This document shows, in pieces, positions 1 to 7,528 of a stretch of 9,530 nucleotides of DNA; position 1 is the first letter of the stretch, and the number at the start of each line of letters is the position of its first letter. The DNA lies in contig NZQU01000036.1 of assembly GCA_002696025.1 (NCBI GenBank), positions 1 to 9,530 on the forward strand. The letters are read 5' to 3'. Under the pieces are notes generated by a model. It searched no databases, had not been told where the DNA came from, and worked only from the letters and a program-made list of their open reading frames with translations. This DNA is from Crocinitomicaceae bacterium (GTDB lineage Bacteria; Bacteroidota; Bacteroidia; Flavobacteriales_D; Crocinitomicaceae). The translations under genes were made by a program, and so were the position numbers.

Positions 1-1
1 G

Positions 2-865
2 GTTCAGGGTATTAGTCATGTATCAAACACTCATCTTGAACCATGGAGAGAGAGCATTAAAGAAAACCCTTACTTTGATTTATATTCCTGGATACAAAAA
101 ATTGACACCAAAGAACGAAAGCCAATAATTAGTGTTCATGAAAGCAAAGAAATCATTAACAAACTAAACTTAAAGTCATTTGAAGGTGGGTATAAAGTAA
201 TGCTTATGTGGCAAATTGAACAAATGAATATGGATTGTTCTAATAAACTGCTAAAGATCCTAGAAGAACCACAAGAAAAAACCCTCTTTATCTTGATTAG
301 TTCTTCTCTAGATACAATTCTACCAACTATATTATCTAGAACTCATGTTTTTAATATTCCAAGAATTGAACATAATGAGCTGTCTTCTTATCTTTCTTCT
401 GAATTTAATATGAGTGATGAAGAAGCAAGCACAAATGCTTCTTTTTCTGAAGGAAATCTTTTTCTTTCAATTAGAAATCAATTGGATACAGGTTCCGATA
501 ACTACTTTGATTATTTTGTTTTACTTATGAGGGTATGTTATAAAAAAGATGTATTAAATATGCTAGACTGGGCAAGTCAAATGGCCAACCTTTCAAAGGA
601 AAGTCATAAGCTTTTTATAAAATATTCTTTACATATGTTTAGACAAAGTCTTCTGTTTAATTATCAAGAAGGTGAATCGCTGAAGGTTTCTGAGAAAGAA
701 CGGGAATTTTTAAATAATTTCGCAAGGTTTATCAGCGGAAATAATATAGAGTTGTTCATGAATCACTTTAACAAAGCATACAATAGCATCGATAGGCTGG
801 CCAATTCAAAAATATTATTCACTCAGCTCACTTTTTGGGTAATGAGAGGGATTCATCAATCCTAA
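2..865 (+). CDS. holB: DNA polymerase III subunit delta-prime, partial (5' end missing)
   Basis: This is the delta-prime subunit of the clamp-loader complex, which helps load the sliding clamp during replication. The reading frame is open from the left edge, so the 5' end lies outside the window; 287 residues remain, and by family length perhaps 80-90 are missing, including the nucleotide-binding P-loop region. Visible family hallmarks are the segment YKVMLMWQIEQMN followed by NKLLKILEEP, then TLFILISS and a TILSRT sequence. The last corresponds to the SRC motif of clamp-loader subunits, with Thr in place of Cys; from memory this variant is usual in Bacteroidota. The remainder is the alpha-helical collar domain. 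An internal ATG at 200 is not the start, because clear delta-prime sequence lies upstream of it. The next gene starts 29 bases after the stop. Identification is firm from the motif string. Confidence 0.93.
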   Translation, partial: VQGISHVSNTHLEPWRESIKENPYFDLYSWIQKIDTKERKPIISVHESKEIINKLNLKSFEGGYKVMLMWQIEQMNMDCSNKLLKILEEPQEKTLFILISSSLDTILPTILSRTHVFNIPRIEHNELSSYLSSEFNMSDEEASTNASFSEGNLFLSIRNQLDTGSDNYFDYFVLLMRVCYKKDVLNMLDWASQMANLSKESHKLFIKYSLHMFRQSLLFNYQEGESLKVSEKEREFLNNFARFISGNNIELFMNHFNKAYNSIDRLANSKILFTQLTFWVMRGIHQS

Positions 866-894
866 TTTTTTATTCTATTTCACAATCAAAACGA

Positions 895-3156
895 ATGATT
901 TCCCTCATAAAAAGTGTAAGTAATATCACCCCATTAAAAATCAAGAAATTAAATGGTTATGAAAATGAAAACTTTCATGTTAAAGGCAAAAATGGTGACT
1001 TTGTTTTTAAAACCTACAGATATTCCGAAGTTCTTTATTCTCAATTATTAGGTGAAACCGAGACTCTTCTTTTTCTAAAGAAACAAGGAAATGAAAAAAT
1101 ACCAACACCCATTTCTTTTAATGATGGCTCATATATTAAAGTTCTTTTTCACGAAGAAAAGCAAATCATCTGTAGAATATTAACTTTTTTAAAAGGGTCA
1201 TTTTGGGGAGATGTTGAATCAAATGATGATTTATACAAATCATTAGGTGCTTTTTTAGGCGACCTTAATCTTCAATTACAAGGGTTTTTCAATCCAAATG
1301 TAATCGCTATTAAGCATGACTGGGACATCCAAAATCTTAGCCTAAGTAAGAAATATATAAACAACATTCCTTCTGTAAAAGATCAAAATGTTGTGCGTTA
1401 TTTTTTTATGCTTTTTGAACGAGAAGTAGTACCTGAATTTAACAACATTCGCAAGTCTATTGTTCACAATGATGCAAATGAATGGAATGTTTTAATAAAA
1501 AATGGATCTGTTTCTGGAATTATAGATTTTGGAGACCTTGCATATACCCCGCTAATTAATGAGATTTCAACAGCCATTACCTATGCTTGTTACGATAAAG
1601 AAAACACATTAGAACCCGCAATTTTCCTATTAAAAGAATACAACAAGAAAATCCCTTTAAGCGAAAAAGAAGTAGACCTCATTTATTATTTAATGGCGGC
1701 AAAACTTTGTATTAGTGTTTGTAAATCTGCAAATGCCAAAAAAAACACGCCAGAAAATACATATGCTTCAATCAGTGAAAATAATGCATGGAAAATGCTC
1801 TATTACTTATTAAGTACTAGCCCTGTTTTAGCTAAAAATAAATTCCGAAATGCCATTGGATTTAAACAAATAGCTTATAACCCAAAAGATGCTATTGCAA
1901 AAAGAAATCGGCACATTAGCCCAGTATTATCACTTAGCTACAAAGACCCTATTTATATGGATAGGGGTGCATTTCAATATATGTTTGATAAAAATGGCTC
2001 TTGTTTTTTAGATGCATATAACAACATCCCACATGTTGGACACTCTCATCCAGTTGTAGTTGAGGCAGGCCAAAAACAAATGGAAAAACTGAATACAAAT
2101 ACCCGGTATCTGTATGATCAACTCTCTGAATATTCTGAAAAACTATTAGAAAAATTTCCTGCCGCATTAAATAAAGTGTTTTTTGTTAACTCTGGCAGTG
2201 CTGCTAGTGATTTAGCTATTAGAATGGCTAAAAAACACACTGGACTTAAAGACTTAATGGTTATGGAACATGGTTATCATGGCAATACACAGACAGGAAT
2301 AGATATTAGCGATTATAAGTTTAACAACCCAAAAGGTGATGGGCAAAAGAGTTTTATTTTTAAGACTGAAATGCCCAAAACATACAATGGCCGCTTTGAT
2401 TTAAATGATAAACTTGCAGGGGAAAAATATGCCGAAGACGCCATTTACAATCTCAATAAAAAACAAGTAGCTGCTTTTATTAGTGAACCAATTGTTGGGT
2501 GTGGTGGACAAATTCCCTTGGCTCCGGGGTATTTAAAAAAGTTATACCCTTTTATTAGAAAAAATGGAGGCATTTGCATCAGCGATGAGGTTCAAACTGG
2601 GTTTGGAAGACTTGGAGATTTCTTTTGGGGTTTTGAGGCGCATGATGTAGTCCCTGACATTGTGATTCTTGGGAAACCAATGGGGAATGGACACCCTTTA
2701 GGAGCTGTTGTTACAACAAATGAAATTTCAAAATCATTTGAAAGAGGTGTAGAGTTTTTTAGCTCTTTTGGTGGCAATCCTGTTTCATGTGCAATTGGCC
2801 TATCTGTTTTAAAAGTAATAGAAGAAGAAAAATTACAAGAAAATGCGAAGAAAGTCGGCGATTATTACAAAGGACTTCTTTTAGATTTAAAAAATAAATT
2901 TAATTGCATTGGTGATGTTAGAGGTTCTGGGTTATTTTTGGGAATTGAGCTAATAGATGAAAAAAACAAAGCGAATACACTTCTTGCACAACATATTAAA
3001 AATGAACTTAGAGAGAATCATATCCTAATAAGTACTGATGGCCCTCATGATAGTGTTTTAAAATCAAAACCCCCTCTATGTTTTACAAAACAAAATGCCA
3101 AAACTGTTGTTAAACATATAGAATATTCAATAAATAATTTTTATAATAACAAATAA
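895..3156 (+). CDS. Fusion of APH-family kinase and class III PLP aminotransferase/phospho-lyase
   Basis: The 753-residue protein has two domains. Residues 1 to about 310 form an aminoglycoside-phosphotransferase-like kinase: the catalytic loop fits HxDxxxxN (H191, D193, N198) and is followed by IIDFGD, whose D211 should bind metal. Residues from about 345 to the end are a class III (ornithine-aminotransferase-like) PLP enzyme: NSGSAA near 432-437, HGYHG ending at G463, DEVQTGFGR with D564 and Q567, and GKPMGNG with K594 as the Schiff-base lysine. Both active sites look intact. Known relatives are vertebrate hydroxylysine kinase and the phospho-lyases ETNPPL and PHYKPL, which act on phosphoethanolamine and phosphohydroxylysine; bacterial fusions of these activities are known. 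Inferred reaction: phosphorylate a hydroxylated amine, then eliminate phosphate and ammonia. The substrate cannot be read from sequence. The ATG at 895 is preferred; a TTG at 835 would overlap holB and adds 20 residues unlike the kinase fold. The downstream gene overlaps by one base, so co-transcription is likely. Confidence 0.88.
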   Translation: MISLIKSVSNITPLKIKKLNGYENENFHVKGKNGDFVFKTYRYSEVLYSQLLGETETLLFLKKQGNEKIPTPISFNDGSYIKVLFHEEKQIICRILTFLKGSFWGDVESNDDLYKSLGAFLGDLNLQLQGFFNPNVIAIKHDWDIQNLSLSKKYINNIPSVKDQNVVRYFFMLFEREVVPEFNNIRKSIVHNDANEWNVLIKNGSVSGIIDFGDLAYTPLINEISTAITYACYDKENTLEPAIFLLKEYNKKIPLSEKEVDLIYYLMAAKLCISVCKSANAKKNTPENTYASISENNAWKMLYYLLSTSPVLAKNKFRNAIGFKQIAYNPKDAIAKRNRHISPVLSLSYKDPIYMDRGAFQYMFDKNGSCFLDAYNNIPHVGHSHPVVVEAGQKQMEKLNTNTRYLYDQLSEYSEKLLEKFPAALNKVFFVNSGSAASDLAIRMAKKHTGLKDLMVMEHGYHGNTQTGIDISDYKFNNPKGDGQKSFIFKTEMPKTYNGRFDLNDKLAGEKYAEDAIYNLNKKQVAAFISEPIVGCGGQIPLAPGYLKKLYPFIRKNGGICISDEVQTGFGRLGDFFWGFEAHDVVPDIVILGKPMGNGHPLGAVVTTNEISKSFERGVEFFSSFGGNPVSCAIGLSVLKVIEEEKLQENAKKVGDYYKGLLLDLKNKFNCIGDVRGSGLFLGIELIDEKNKANTLLAQHIKNELRENHILISTDGPHDSVLKSKPPLCFTKQNAKTVVKHIEYSINNFYNNK

Positions 3157-3746
3157 TGAATCTAAACAGGTTTTTTTATTATACCGCTTTTTTACTTGCT
3201 GTTACATTGGTGTCTTGTGACTCAGACCAAATGAAACTTGAACAAACCAATATAAACTATGGTAAGGAAGTAGATAGTCTTGCATTGGCTTTTGACTTAC
3301 CAAGTAACTATTTAAAAGCGCTGATCGTTTTAGAATCTTCTGGAAGAAAAATTATTCCTGTAAAATATGAAGAACATGTATTCGAAGAACTAAAGAAAGT
3401 GCAAAGCGGCGAAAAGAAAAACTATCATTTTGTTTTAAATAAACACTTAAAAAACAAAACAGATGATGATTTAAAAAATCTTGCTAGTTCTTGGGGGCCC
3501 TTTCAATTGATGGGATATAAATGCATTCAACTTAATATTTCTTTAAACGAACTTCATGAAGAACGAGCAACTTATTGGGGAGTAAAATGGATAAATGACG
3601 AATATGGTGATGTTTTGAGGCAAAAGCGTTTTAAAGATGCATTTCATATTCACAATACAGGAAGTCCAAAAAAACCAACCACTGACCCTAATTATGCTAA
3701 AAATGGGGCTAAATTTATGAGCTATTTTAAAAACAACCCAGACTAA
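3156..3746 (+). CDS. Lipoprotein with lysozyme/lytic-transglycosylase-like domain (putative N-acetylmuramidase)
   Basis: This 196-residue protein has a lipoprotein signal peptide: a hydrophobic stretch at 6-19 ends in LVSC with Cys21 as the lipidated residue, followed by an acidic DSD. The mature part carries the three-part pattern of lysozyme-like transglycosylases and muramidases: E60 in VLESSG (candidate catalytic acid), SWGPFQLMG at 112-120 (the usual GxxQ loop) and HNTG at 166-169 (in place of the common YNxG). The EEHVF at 72-76 after the catalytic Glu resembles the N-acetylmuramidase family known as DUF3380. It should cleave peptidoglycan glycan strands from the periplasmic side of a membrane, or be an inactive relative. 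Its ATG shares one base with the stop of the kinase/PLP fusion, indicating translational coupling. Its stop overlaps that of the convergent antiporter gene. Fold assignment is fairly secure; exact activity is inference. Confidence 0.72.
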   Translation: MNLNRFFYYTAFLLAVTLVSCDSDQMKLEQTNINYGKEVDSLALAFDLPSNYLKALIVLESSGRKIIPVKYEEHVFEELKKVQSGEKKNYHFVLNKHLKNKTDDDLKNLASSWGPFQLMGYKCIQLNISLNELHEERATYWGVKWINDEYGDVLRQKRFKDAFHIHNTGSPKKPTTDPNYAKNGAKFMSYFKNNPD

Positions 3747-5023
3747 ATTTGATTACTTAATTCTTGTTCTGGATTTTCAATTTGAGGATTTGAAAATTCT
3801 TTTTGCTTCTCCTTCTTTTTATTTATAATTAAGCCATACATCATAATCAAGCAGGAAAATAGAATTACAAAAAGTAGAACACCGTCAATATTTGAAAGAT
3901 CAGCTCCTGTTTCTATGTTTTCAGACTGAACTTTCATAAACAAAAGGACCGTGATAAGCCCCCGTGGAGCAAGATAAATCAAGGGAGAAATATTCCTTCC
4001 AGTAAAAATCAATAAAAAAACAGCTCTTACAATAAATATAACCCCCACTAAAGAGAGTCCAATATACAAAACTTCAAAGTCAAATAATTTTGCCATCACA
4101 ATAGAAAATCCAAAAAGAACAAAGAAAAATGTTCGGATTACAAATGCAGTTTCTCCTATTAAAATTTTAAAATTATCTATTAATGACTCGACTCTTTGTT
4201 CATCAATAATATTTTTGAGTTTACCTTTAAAAAACAAGGTGTGATTGTTTAAAACAACTCCGAAAAACAAAATCAAAATCAAACTTTCAAAATGCAAAAC
4301 TTTTCCGATTCCATATAACAAAGCCAAAATCGACAATAAAAAAAACAGTTTTGCTCCTTCTTTGATTTTTTGGAAAAAATAAATCAAAACATAGCTAATA
4401 ATTATGGATAATAAAATAACCAAAAGTAAATTTATGCCCACTTCACTTAACATTCCTTCTGATCCACCAGGCTCATGAAATCCAATAATTAAATGAAAAG
4501 AAATAATCCCTAAAATGTCGGAAAATGAACTTTCATACACCATGAAATCTTTTTTCTCTTTCTCTAAAAGACCAATGCTGGGCAATATTATTGCAGAACT
4601 GAGAATAGAAAGTGGTATGGTATAAAGAAGTGCTATGCTTGTTTCAACTCCTGTGAATTTTGACAAGACAAAAGCACCGGCTAATGACGTAAAAGTCAAG
4701 CCTAATAAAGCCATTAAGAACGCTTTTAAAATTAAACCTGTACTTTCTTTCCTTAATCTTAAGTCAATTGCTGCCTCCAAAACAATTAATATTACTCCTG
4801 CGCCACCAAGAATTCCAACTGCATTCTGAATGATTTCTAAGGACGGTTTTGGTAATAAAAAAAATGAGAATGCCTGACTAATTATTATGCCTAGAGTGAT
4901 TAATATAAGAACCGATGGAATGCCTGTTCTTTTGCTTATTAAGTCAAAAAAATAAGAGCAAATAATGATTAATGAAAAAATAATTAAAGACAAATCATTT
5001 ATGGAAATGTGATCAAATATCAT
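3743..5023 (-). CDS. Cation:proton antiporter (Na+/H+ exchanger family)
   Basis: This is a polytopic inner-membrane protein of 426 residues made almost entirely of hydrophobic segments, about 11-13 by eye, with a charged cytoplasmic-type tail over the last 25 or so residues. The family is the CPA-type sodium/hydrogen exchangers. Supporting landmarks are an early RTGIPSVLILITLGIII segment, YESSFSD with D169 (comparable to the acidic ion-binding position of CPA antiporters) and APRGLITVLLF with R354 (comparable to the conserved basic residue late in the fold). No TrkA-N or TrkA-C regulatory domain is attached, unlike KefB/KefC. It probably exchanges Na+ or K+ for protons; ion specificity cannot be read. 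It is the last gene of the minus-strand operon, 15 bases after the AMP nucleosidase stop, and its own TAG overlaps the stop of the convergent lipoprotein gene. Confidence 0.85.
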   Translation of the reverse strand: MIFDHISINDLSLIIFSLIIICSYFFDLISKRTGIPSVLILITLGIIISQAFSFFLLPKPSLEIIQNAVGILGGAGVILIVLEAAIDLRLRKESTGLILKAFLMALLGLTFTSLAGAFVLSKFTGVETSIALLYTIPLSILSSAIILPSIGLLEKEKKDFMVYESSFSDILGIISFHLIIGFHEPGGSEGMLSEVGINLLLVILLSIIISYVLIYFFQKIKEGAKLFFLLSILALLYGIGKVLHFESLILILFFGVVLNNHTLFFKGKLKNIIDEQRVESLIDNFKILIGETAFVIRTFFFVLFGFSIVMAKLFDFEVLYIGLSLVGVIFIVRAVFLLIFTGRNISPLIYLAPRGLITVLLFMKVQSENIETGADLSNIDGVLLFVILFSCLIMMYGLIINKKKEKQKEFSNPQIENPEQELSNQI

Positions 5024-5038
5024 GGGTTTATATTTTTA

Positions 5039-5812
5039 CTAATCAAATCTTAAATGTTTAACGGTAAGGCCTTGATTTTTCAACTCCATTAAAGCATCAA
5101 TGCCAATTTGAATATGATCCCTTACATATTCTTGAGTTACCTTTTTATCACTTTCTTCTGTTTTAACCCCTTCTGGAATCATTGGTTGGTCCGAAACAAG
5201 CAAAAGAGCTCCACAAGGAATGTGATTTGCAAATCCAACAGTGAAAAGAGTGGCCGTTTCCATATCGATTCCCATACATCTGGTTTCCCTTAAATAGTCC
5301 TTGAAGGTTTCATCATGCTCCCAAACTCTTCTATTGGTTGTAAACACAGTTCCTGTCCAATAGTCTCTTTGGTGATTTCTGATCGTAGTTGAAATTGCTT
5401 TTTGAAGGGCAAATGAGGGAAGCGCAGGGACCTCTGGAAGTAAATAGTCATCTGACGTTCCTTCTCCCCTAATCGCAGCTATTGGCAATATTAAATCACC
5501 TAAATTATTTTTCTTTTTTAAGCCACCACATTTACCTAAAAAAATAACCGCTTTAGGTGAACAAGCAGTCAATAAATCCATAATTGTAGCAGCATTAGCG
5601 CTACCCATTGTAAAATTTATAATTGTAATACCATCAGATGTAGCACTAGGCATTGCTTTATCTTCTCCGTCGACGGAACAATTATTTATTCTTGCAAATT
5701 CATTTACATAATTTTGAAAATTAGTGAGTAAAATATATTCGCCTACACTTGAAACTTCAACTCCAGTATATCTTGGTAACCAATTTTCAACAATCTCTTT
5801 TTTATCTTTCAT
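5039..5812 (-). CDS. amn: AMP nucleosidase, short Bacteroidota-type
   Basis: This 257-residue protein is predicted to hydrolyse AMP to adenine and ribose 5-phosphate in the cytoplasm, in purine salvage and adenylate balance. It belongs to the nucleoside phosphorylase/hydrolase superfamily (PNP_UDP_1). Seen in sequence: VIFLGKCGGL (the phosphate or sugar-phosphate loop region), MGIDMETATLF with E185 as the ribose-contacting Glu of the family, and LLVSDQP with D208 as the catalytic base/acid position. The length fits the short forms of this phylum, which lack the N-terminal regulatory domain of the roughly 480-residue E. coli Amn, so allosteric control may differ. The ATG at 5812 gives a family-typical N-terminus. 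It lies 9 bases after the symporter gene and 15 before the antiporter, in one operon. Another nucleoside or nucleotide hydrolase of the same fold is the main alternative. Confidence 0.88.
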   Translation of the reverse strand: MKDKKEIVENWLPRYTGVEVSSVGEYILLTNFQNYVNEFARINNCSVDGEDKAMPSATSDGITIINFTMGSANAATIMDLLTACSPKAVIFLGKCGGLKKKNNLGDLILPIAAIRGEGTSDDYLLPEVPALPSFALQKAISTTIRNHQRDYWTGTVFTTNRRVWEHDETFKDYLRETRCMGIDMETATLFTVGFANHIPCGALLLVSDQPMIPEGVKTEESDKKVTQEYVRDHIQIGIDALMELKNQGLTVKHLRFD

Positions 5813-5821
5813 AAAAGTTAT

Positions 5822-7516
5822 TTAATGAACATGTGCTTCTTTCACACCAGATGGAACTCTAATATTTTCAACCAAATTTTGAACCTCTTTAGGTGGTTCT
5901 TGAGTGAAACGACAAATTACAATAGAAACAATAAAGTTAACAATCATAGCAACCGTTCCAAATCCTTCTGGCGAAATTCCAAACCACCATTCAGATTGAT
6001 CGGGAATTTGCTCATCAAAAGTCCCTAATTTAAATTTCATCATGTAAAAAAGCATTAATAAAATACCAATAACCATTCCGCTTATAGCTCCTTGTTTATT
6101 CATTTTTTTATAAAATATACCAAGAAAAATCGCGGGAAAAAAAGAAGCCGCAGCCAAGCCAAAAGCCAAGGCAACAGTTGCGGCTACAAATCCAGGTGGA
6201 TTGATCCCAAAATATCCGGCAACAACAACTGCAAAAATGGCTGAAATTCTTGCTGTTAAAAGTTCTCCCTTTTCAGAAATATTTGGTTTAAGTTGCTTTT
6301 TAACAAAATCATGAGCAACAGAAGTTGAAATAACCAAAAGCAATCCTGCAGCAGTTGAAAGTGCAGCGGCAAGACCCCCAGCAGCTACAAGGGCAATGAC
6401 CCAATTGGGTAAGCTTGCAATTTCTGGATTTGCTAAAACCATGATGTCTTTATCCACATTTAGCTCGTTCTTTTTAACATCGGCTAGATATTGAATTTTT
6501 CCATCTTTATTTTTGTCATCAAAAGACAGAAGGCCTGTTTTTTCCCAATTTGAAAACCATTCAGGCATACTTTTATAGGGTTTTTCACTAACTGTTTCAA
6601 TTAAATTTATTCTTGAGAAAACAGAAATCGCTGGAGCAGTAGTATATAAAATTGCAATAAATAAAAGGGCATATCCTGCAGATTTTCTAGCATCTTTTAC
6701 TTTTGGTACAGTAAAAAAACGAACAATTACATGCGGAAGTCCGGCGGTGCCAACCATTAATGCTGCAGTAATAAAAAACACGTCAAGAGTTGATTTACTT
6801 CCACTGGTGTATTCAGAAAAACCCAATTCTCGAGATAAACCATCAAGTTTATCCAAAAGATAAACCCCATCTGACCCCGAACTGCCCATTCCAATCTGAG
6901 GAATTGGGCTGCCTGTGGCTTGAATAGATAAAAATATAACCGGCACCATAAAGGCAAATATCAAAATGCAATACTGAGCAACTTGTGTGTAGGTAATCCC
7001 TTTCATACCACCCAAAACAGCATAAAAAAGAACCACAATCATTCCGATTACAACTCCTGTTTCAATTTCTACTTCTAAAAATCTTGAAAAAACAATTCCC
7101 ACACCACGCATTTGACCTGCCACATATGTAAATGAAACAATTAATGCACAAAGAATCGCGACTGTTCTAGCCGTATTTGAATAATACCTATCTCCTATAA
7201 AATCAGGAACAGTAAACTTTCCAAACTTTCTAAGATAAGGGGCTAAAAGTAGTGCCAATAGCACATAGCCACCAGTCCATCCCATTAAATAAACAGAACC
7301 ATCATAACCCGAAAAAGAAATCACCCCCGCCATTGAAATAAATGATGCTGCTGACATCCAATCTGCCGCTGTAGCCATTCCATTGGCAAGAGGAGAAACA
7401 CCACCACCAGCAACATAAAAATCCTTGGTAGAACCTGCTCTAGACCAAATTGCAATTCCTATGTATAGGGCAAAGGTAATCCCAACAAGCAAATAAGTCC
7501 ATATTCTTACATCCAT
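5822..7516 (-). CDS. Sodium:solute symporter, large subunit (acetate/ActP-like, VC_2705-type)
   Basis: This is a 564-residue inner-membrane transporter of the sodium:solute symporter family with about 13 membrane segments, predicted to import a small organic acid with Na+. The acetate-permease-like subgroup is indicated by FYVAGGGVSPLANGMATAADWMS-type sequence near residues 33-53, TAGLPHVIVRFFTV around H262-R266, and LAAALSTAAGLLLVIS with S387 and T388 at the position expected for the second sodium site. An extracytoplasmic or loop insert at about 333-346 reads DDKNKDGKIQYLAD, resembling a calcium-binding loop. It follows its small DUF4212 partner by 12 bases and precedes amn by 9. Unlike E. 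coli ActP it is paired with DUF4212 rather than YjcH. Acetate is the favoured substrate by family; another short carboxylate is possible. Confidence 0.9.
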   Translation of the reverse strand: MDVRIWTYLLVGITFALYIGIAIWSRAGSTKDFYVAGGGVSPLANGMATAADWMSAASFISMAGVISFSGYDGSVYLMGWTGGYVLLALLLAPYLRKFGKFTVPDFIGDRYYSNTARTVAILCALIVSFTYVAGQMRGVGIVFSRFLEVEIETGVVIGMIVVLFYAVLGGMKGITYTQVAQYCILIFAFMVPVIFLSIQATGSPIPQIGMGSSGSDGVYLLDKLDGLSRELGFSEYTSGSKSTLDVFFITAALMVGTAGLPHVIVRFFTVPKVKDARKSAGYALLFIAILYTTAPAISVFSRINLIETVSEKPYKSMPEWFSNWEKTGLLSFDDKNKDGKIQYLADVKKNELNVDKDIMVLANPEIASLPNWVIALVAAGGLAAALSTAAGLLLVISTSVAHDFVKKQLKPNISEKGELLTARISAIFAVVVAGYFGINPPGFVAATVALAFGLAAASFFPAIFLGIFYKKMNKQGAISGMVIGILLMLFYMMKFKLGTFDEQIPDQSEWWFGISPEGFGTVAMIVNFIVSIVICRFTQEPPKEVQNLVENIRVPSGVKEAHVH

Positions 7517-7528
7517 AATGTGTGGCGT

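Noticed and set aside
200..865. ATG at 200 as the start of a complete 221-residue gene
   Set aside because: The frame is open to the left edge, and the upstream translation contains typical delta-prime sequence, so the gene is truncated, not short.
835..894. Upstream TTG start extending the kinase/PLP fusion by 20 residues
   Set aside because: It would overlap the end of holB, and the added residues do not resemble the start of the kinase domain; the ATG at 895 sits cleanly after the holB stop.
1949..2167. Minus-strand open frame inside the PLP domain
   Set aside because: It is antisense to conserved aminotransferase sequence, has no recognisable protein features and is best explained as a shadow.
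2592..2777. Minus-strand open frame opposite the PLP-lysine region
   Set aside because: It lies wholly inside the conserved DEVQTGFGR to GKPMGNG segment on the other strand; a shadow.
4635..4829. Plus-strand open frame within the antiporter gene
   Set aside because: Its Lys/Pro-rich composition is what the reverse complement of a membrane-protein gene gives; no family features.
5108..5293. Plus-strand open frame inside amn
   Set aside because: Antisense to the catalytic region of a clear gene; shadow.
5825..6028. Plus-strand open frame opposite the symporter C-terminus
   Set aside because: Asn-rich, low-information translation antisense to a conserved transporter; shadow.
6757..6957. Second minus-strand frame within the symporter gene
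   Set aside because: It is the same strand but out of frame with the intact, family-matching reading frame; no sign of a frameshift.
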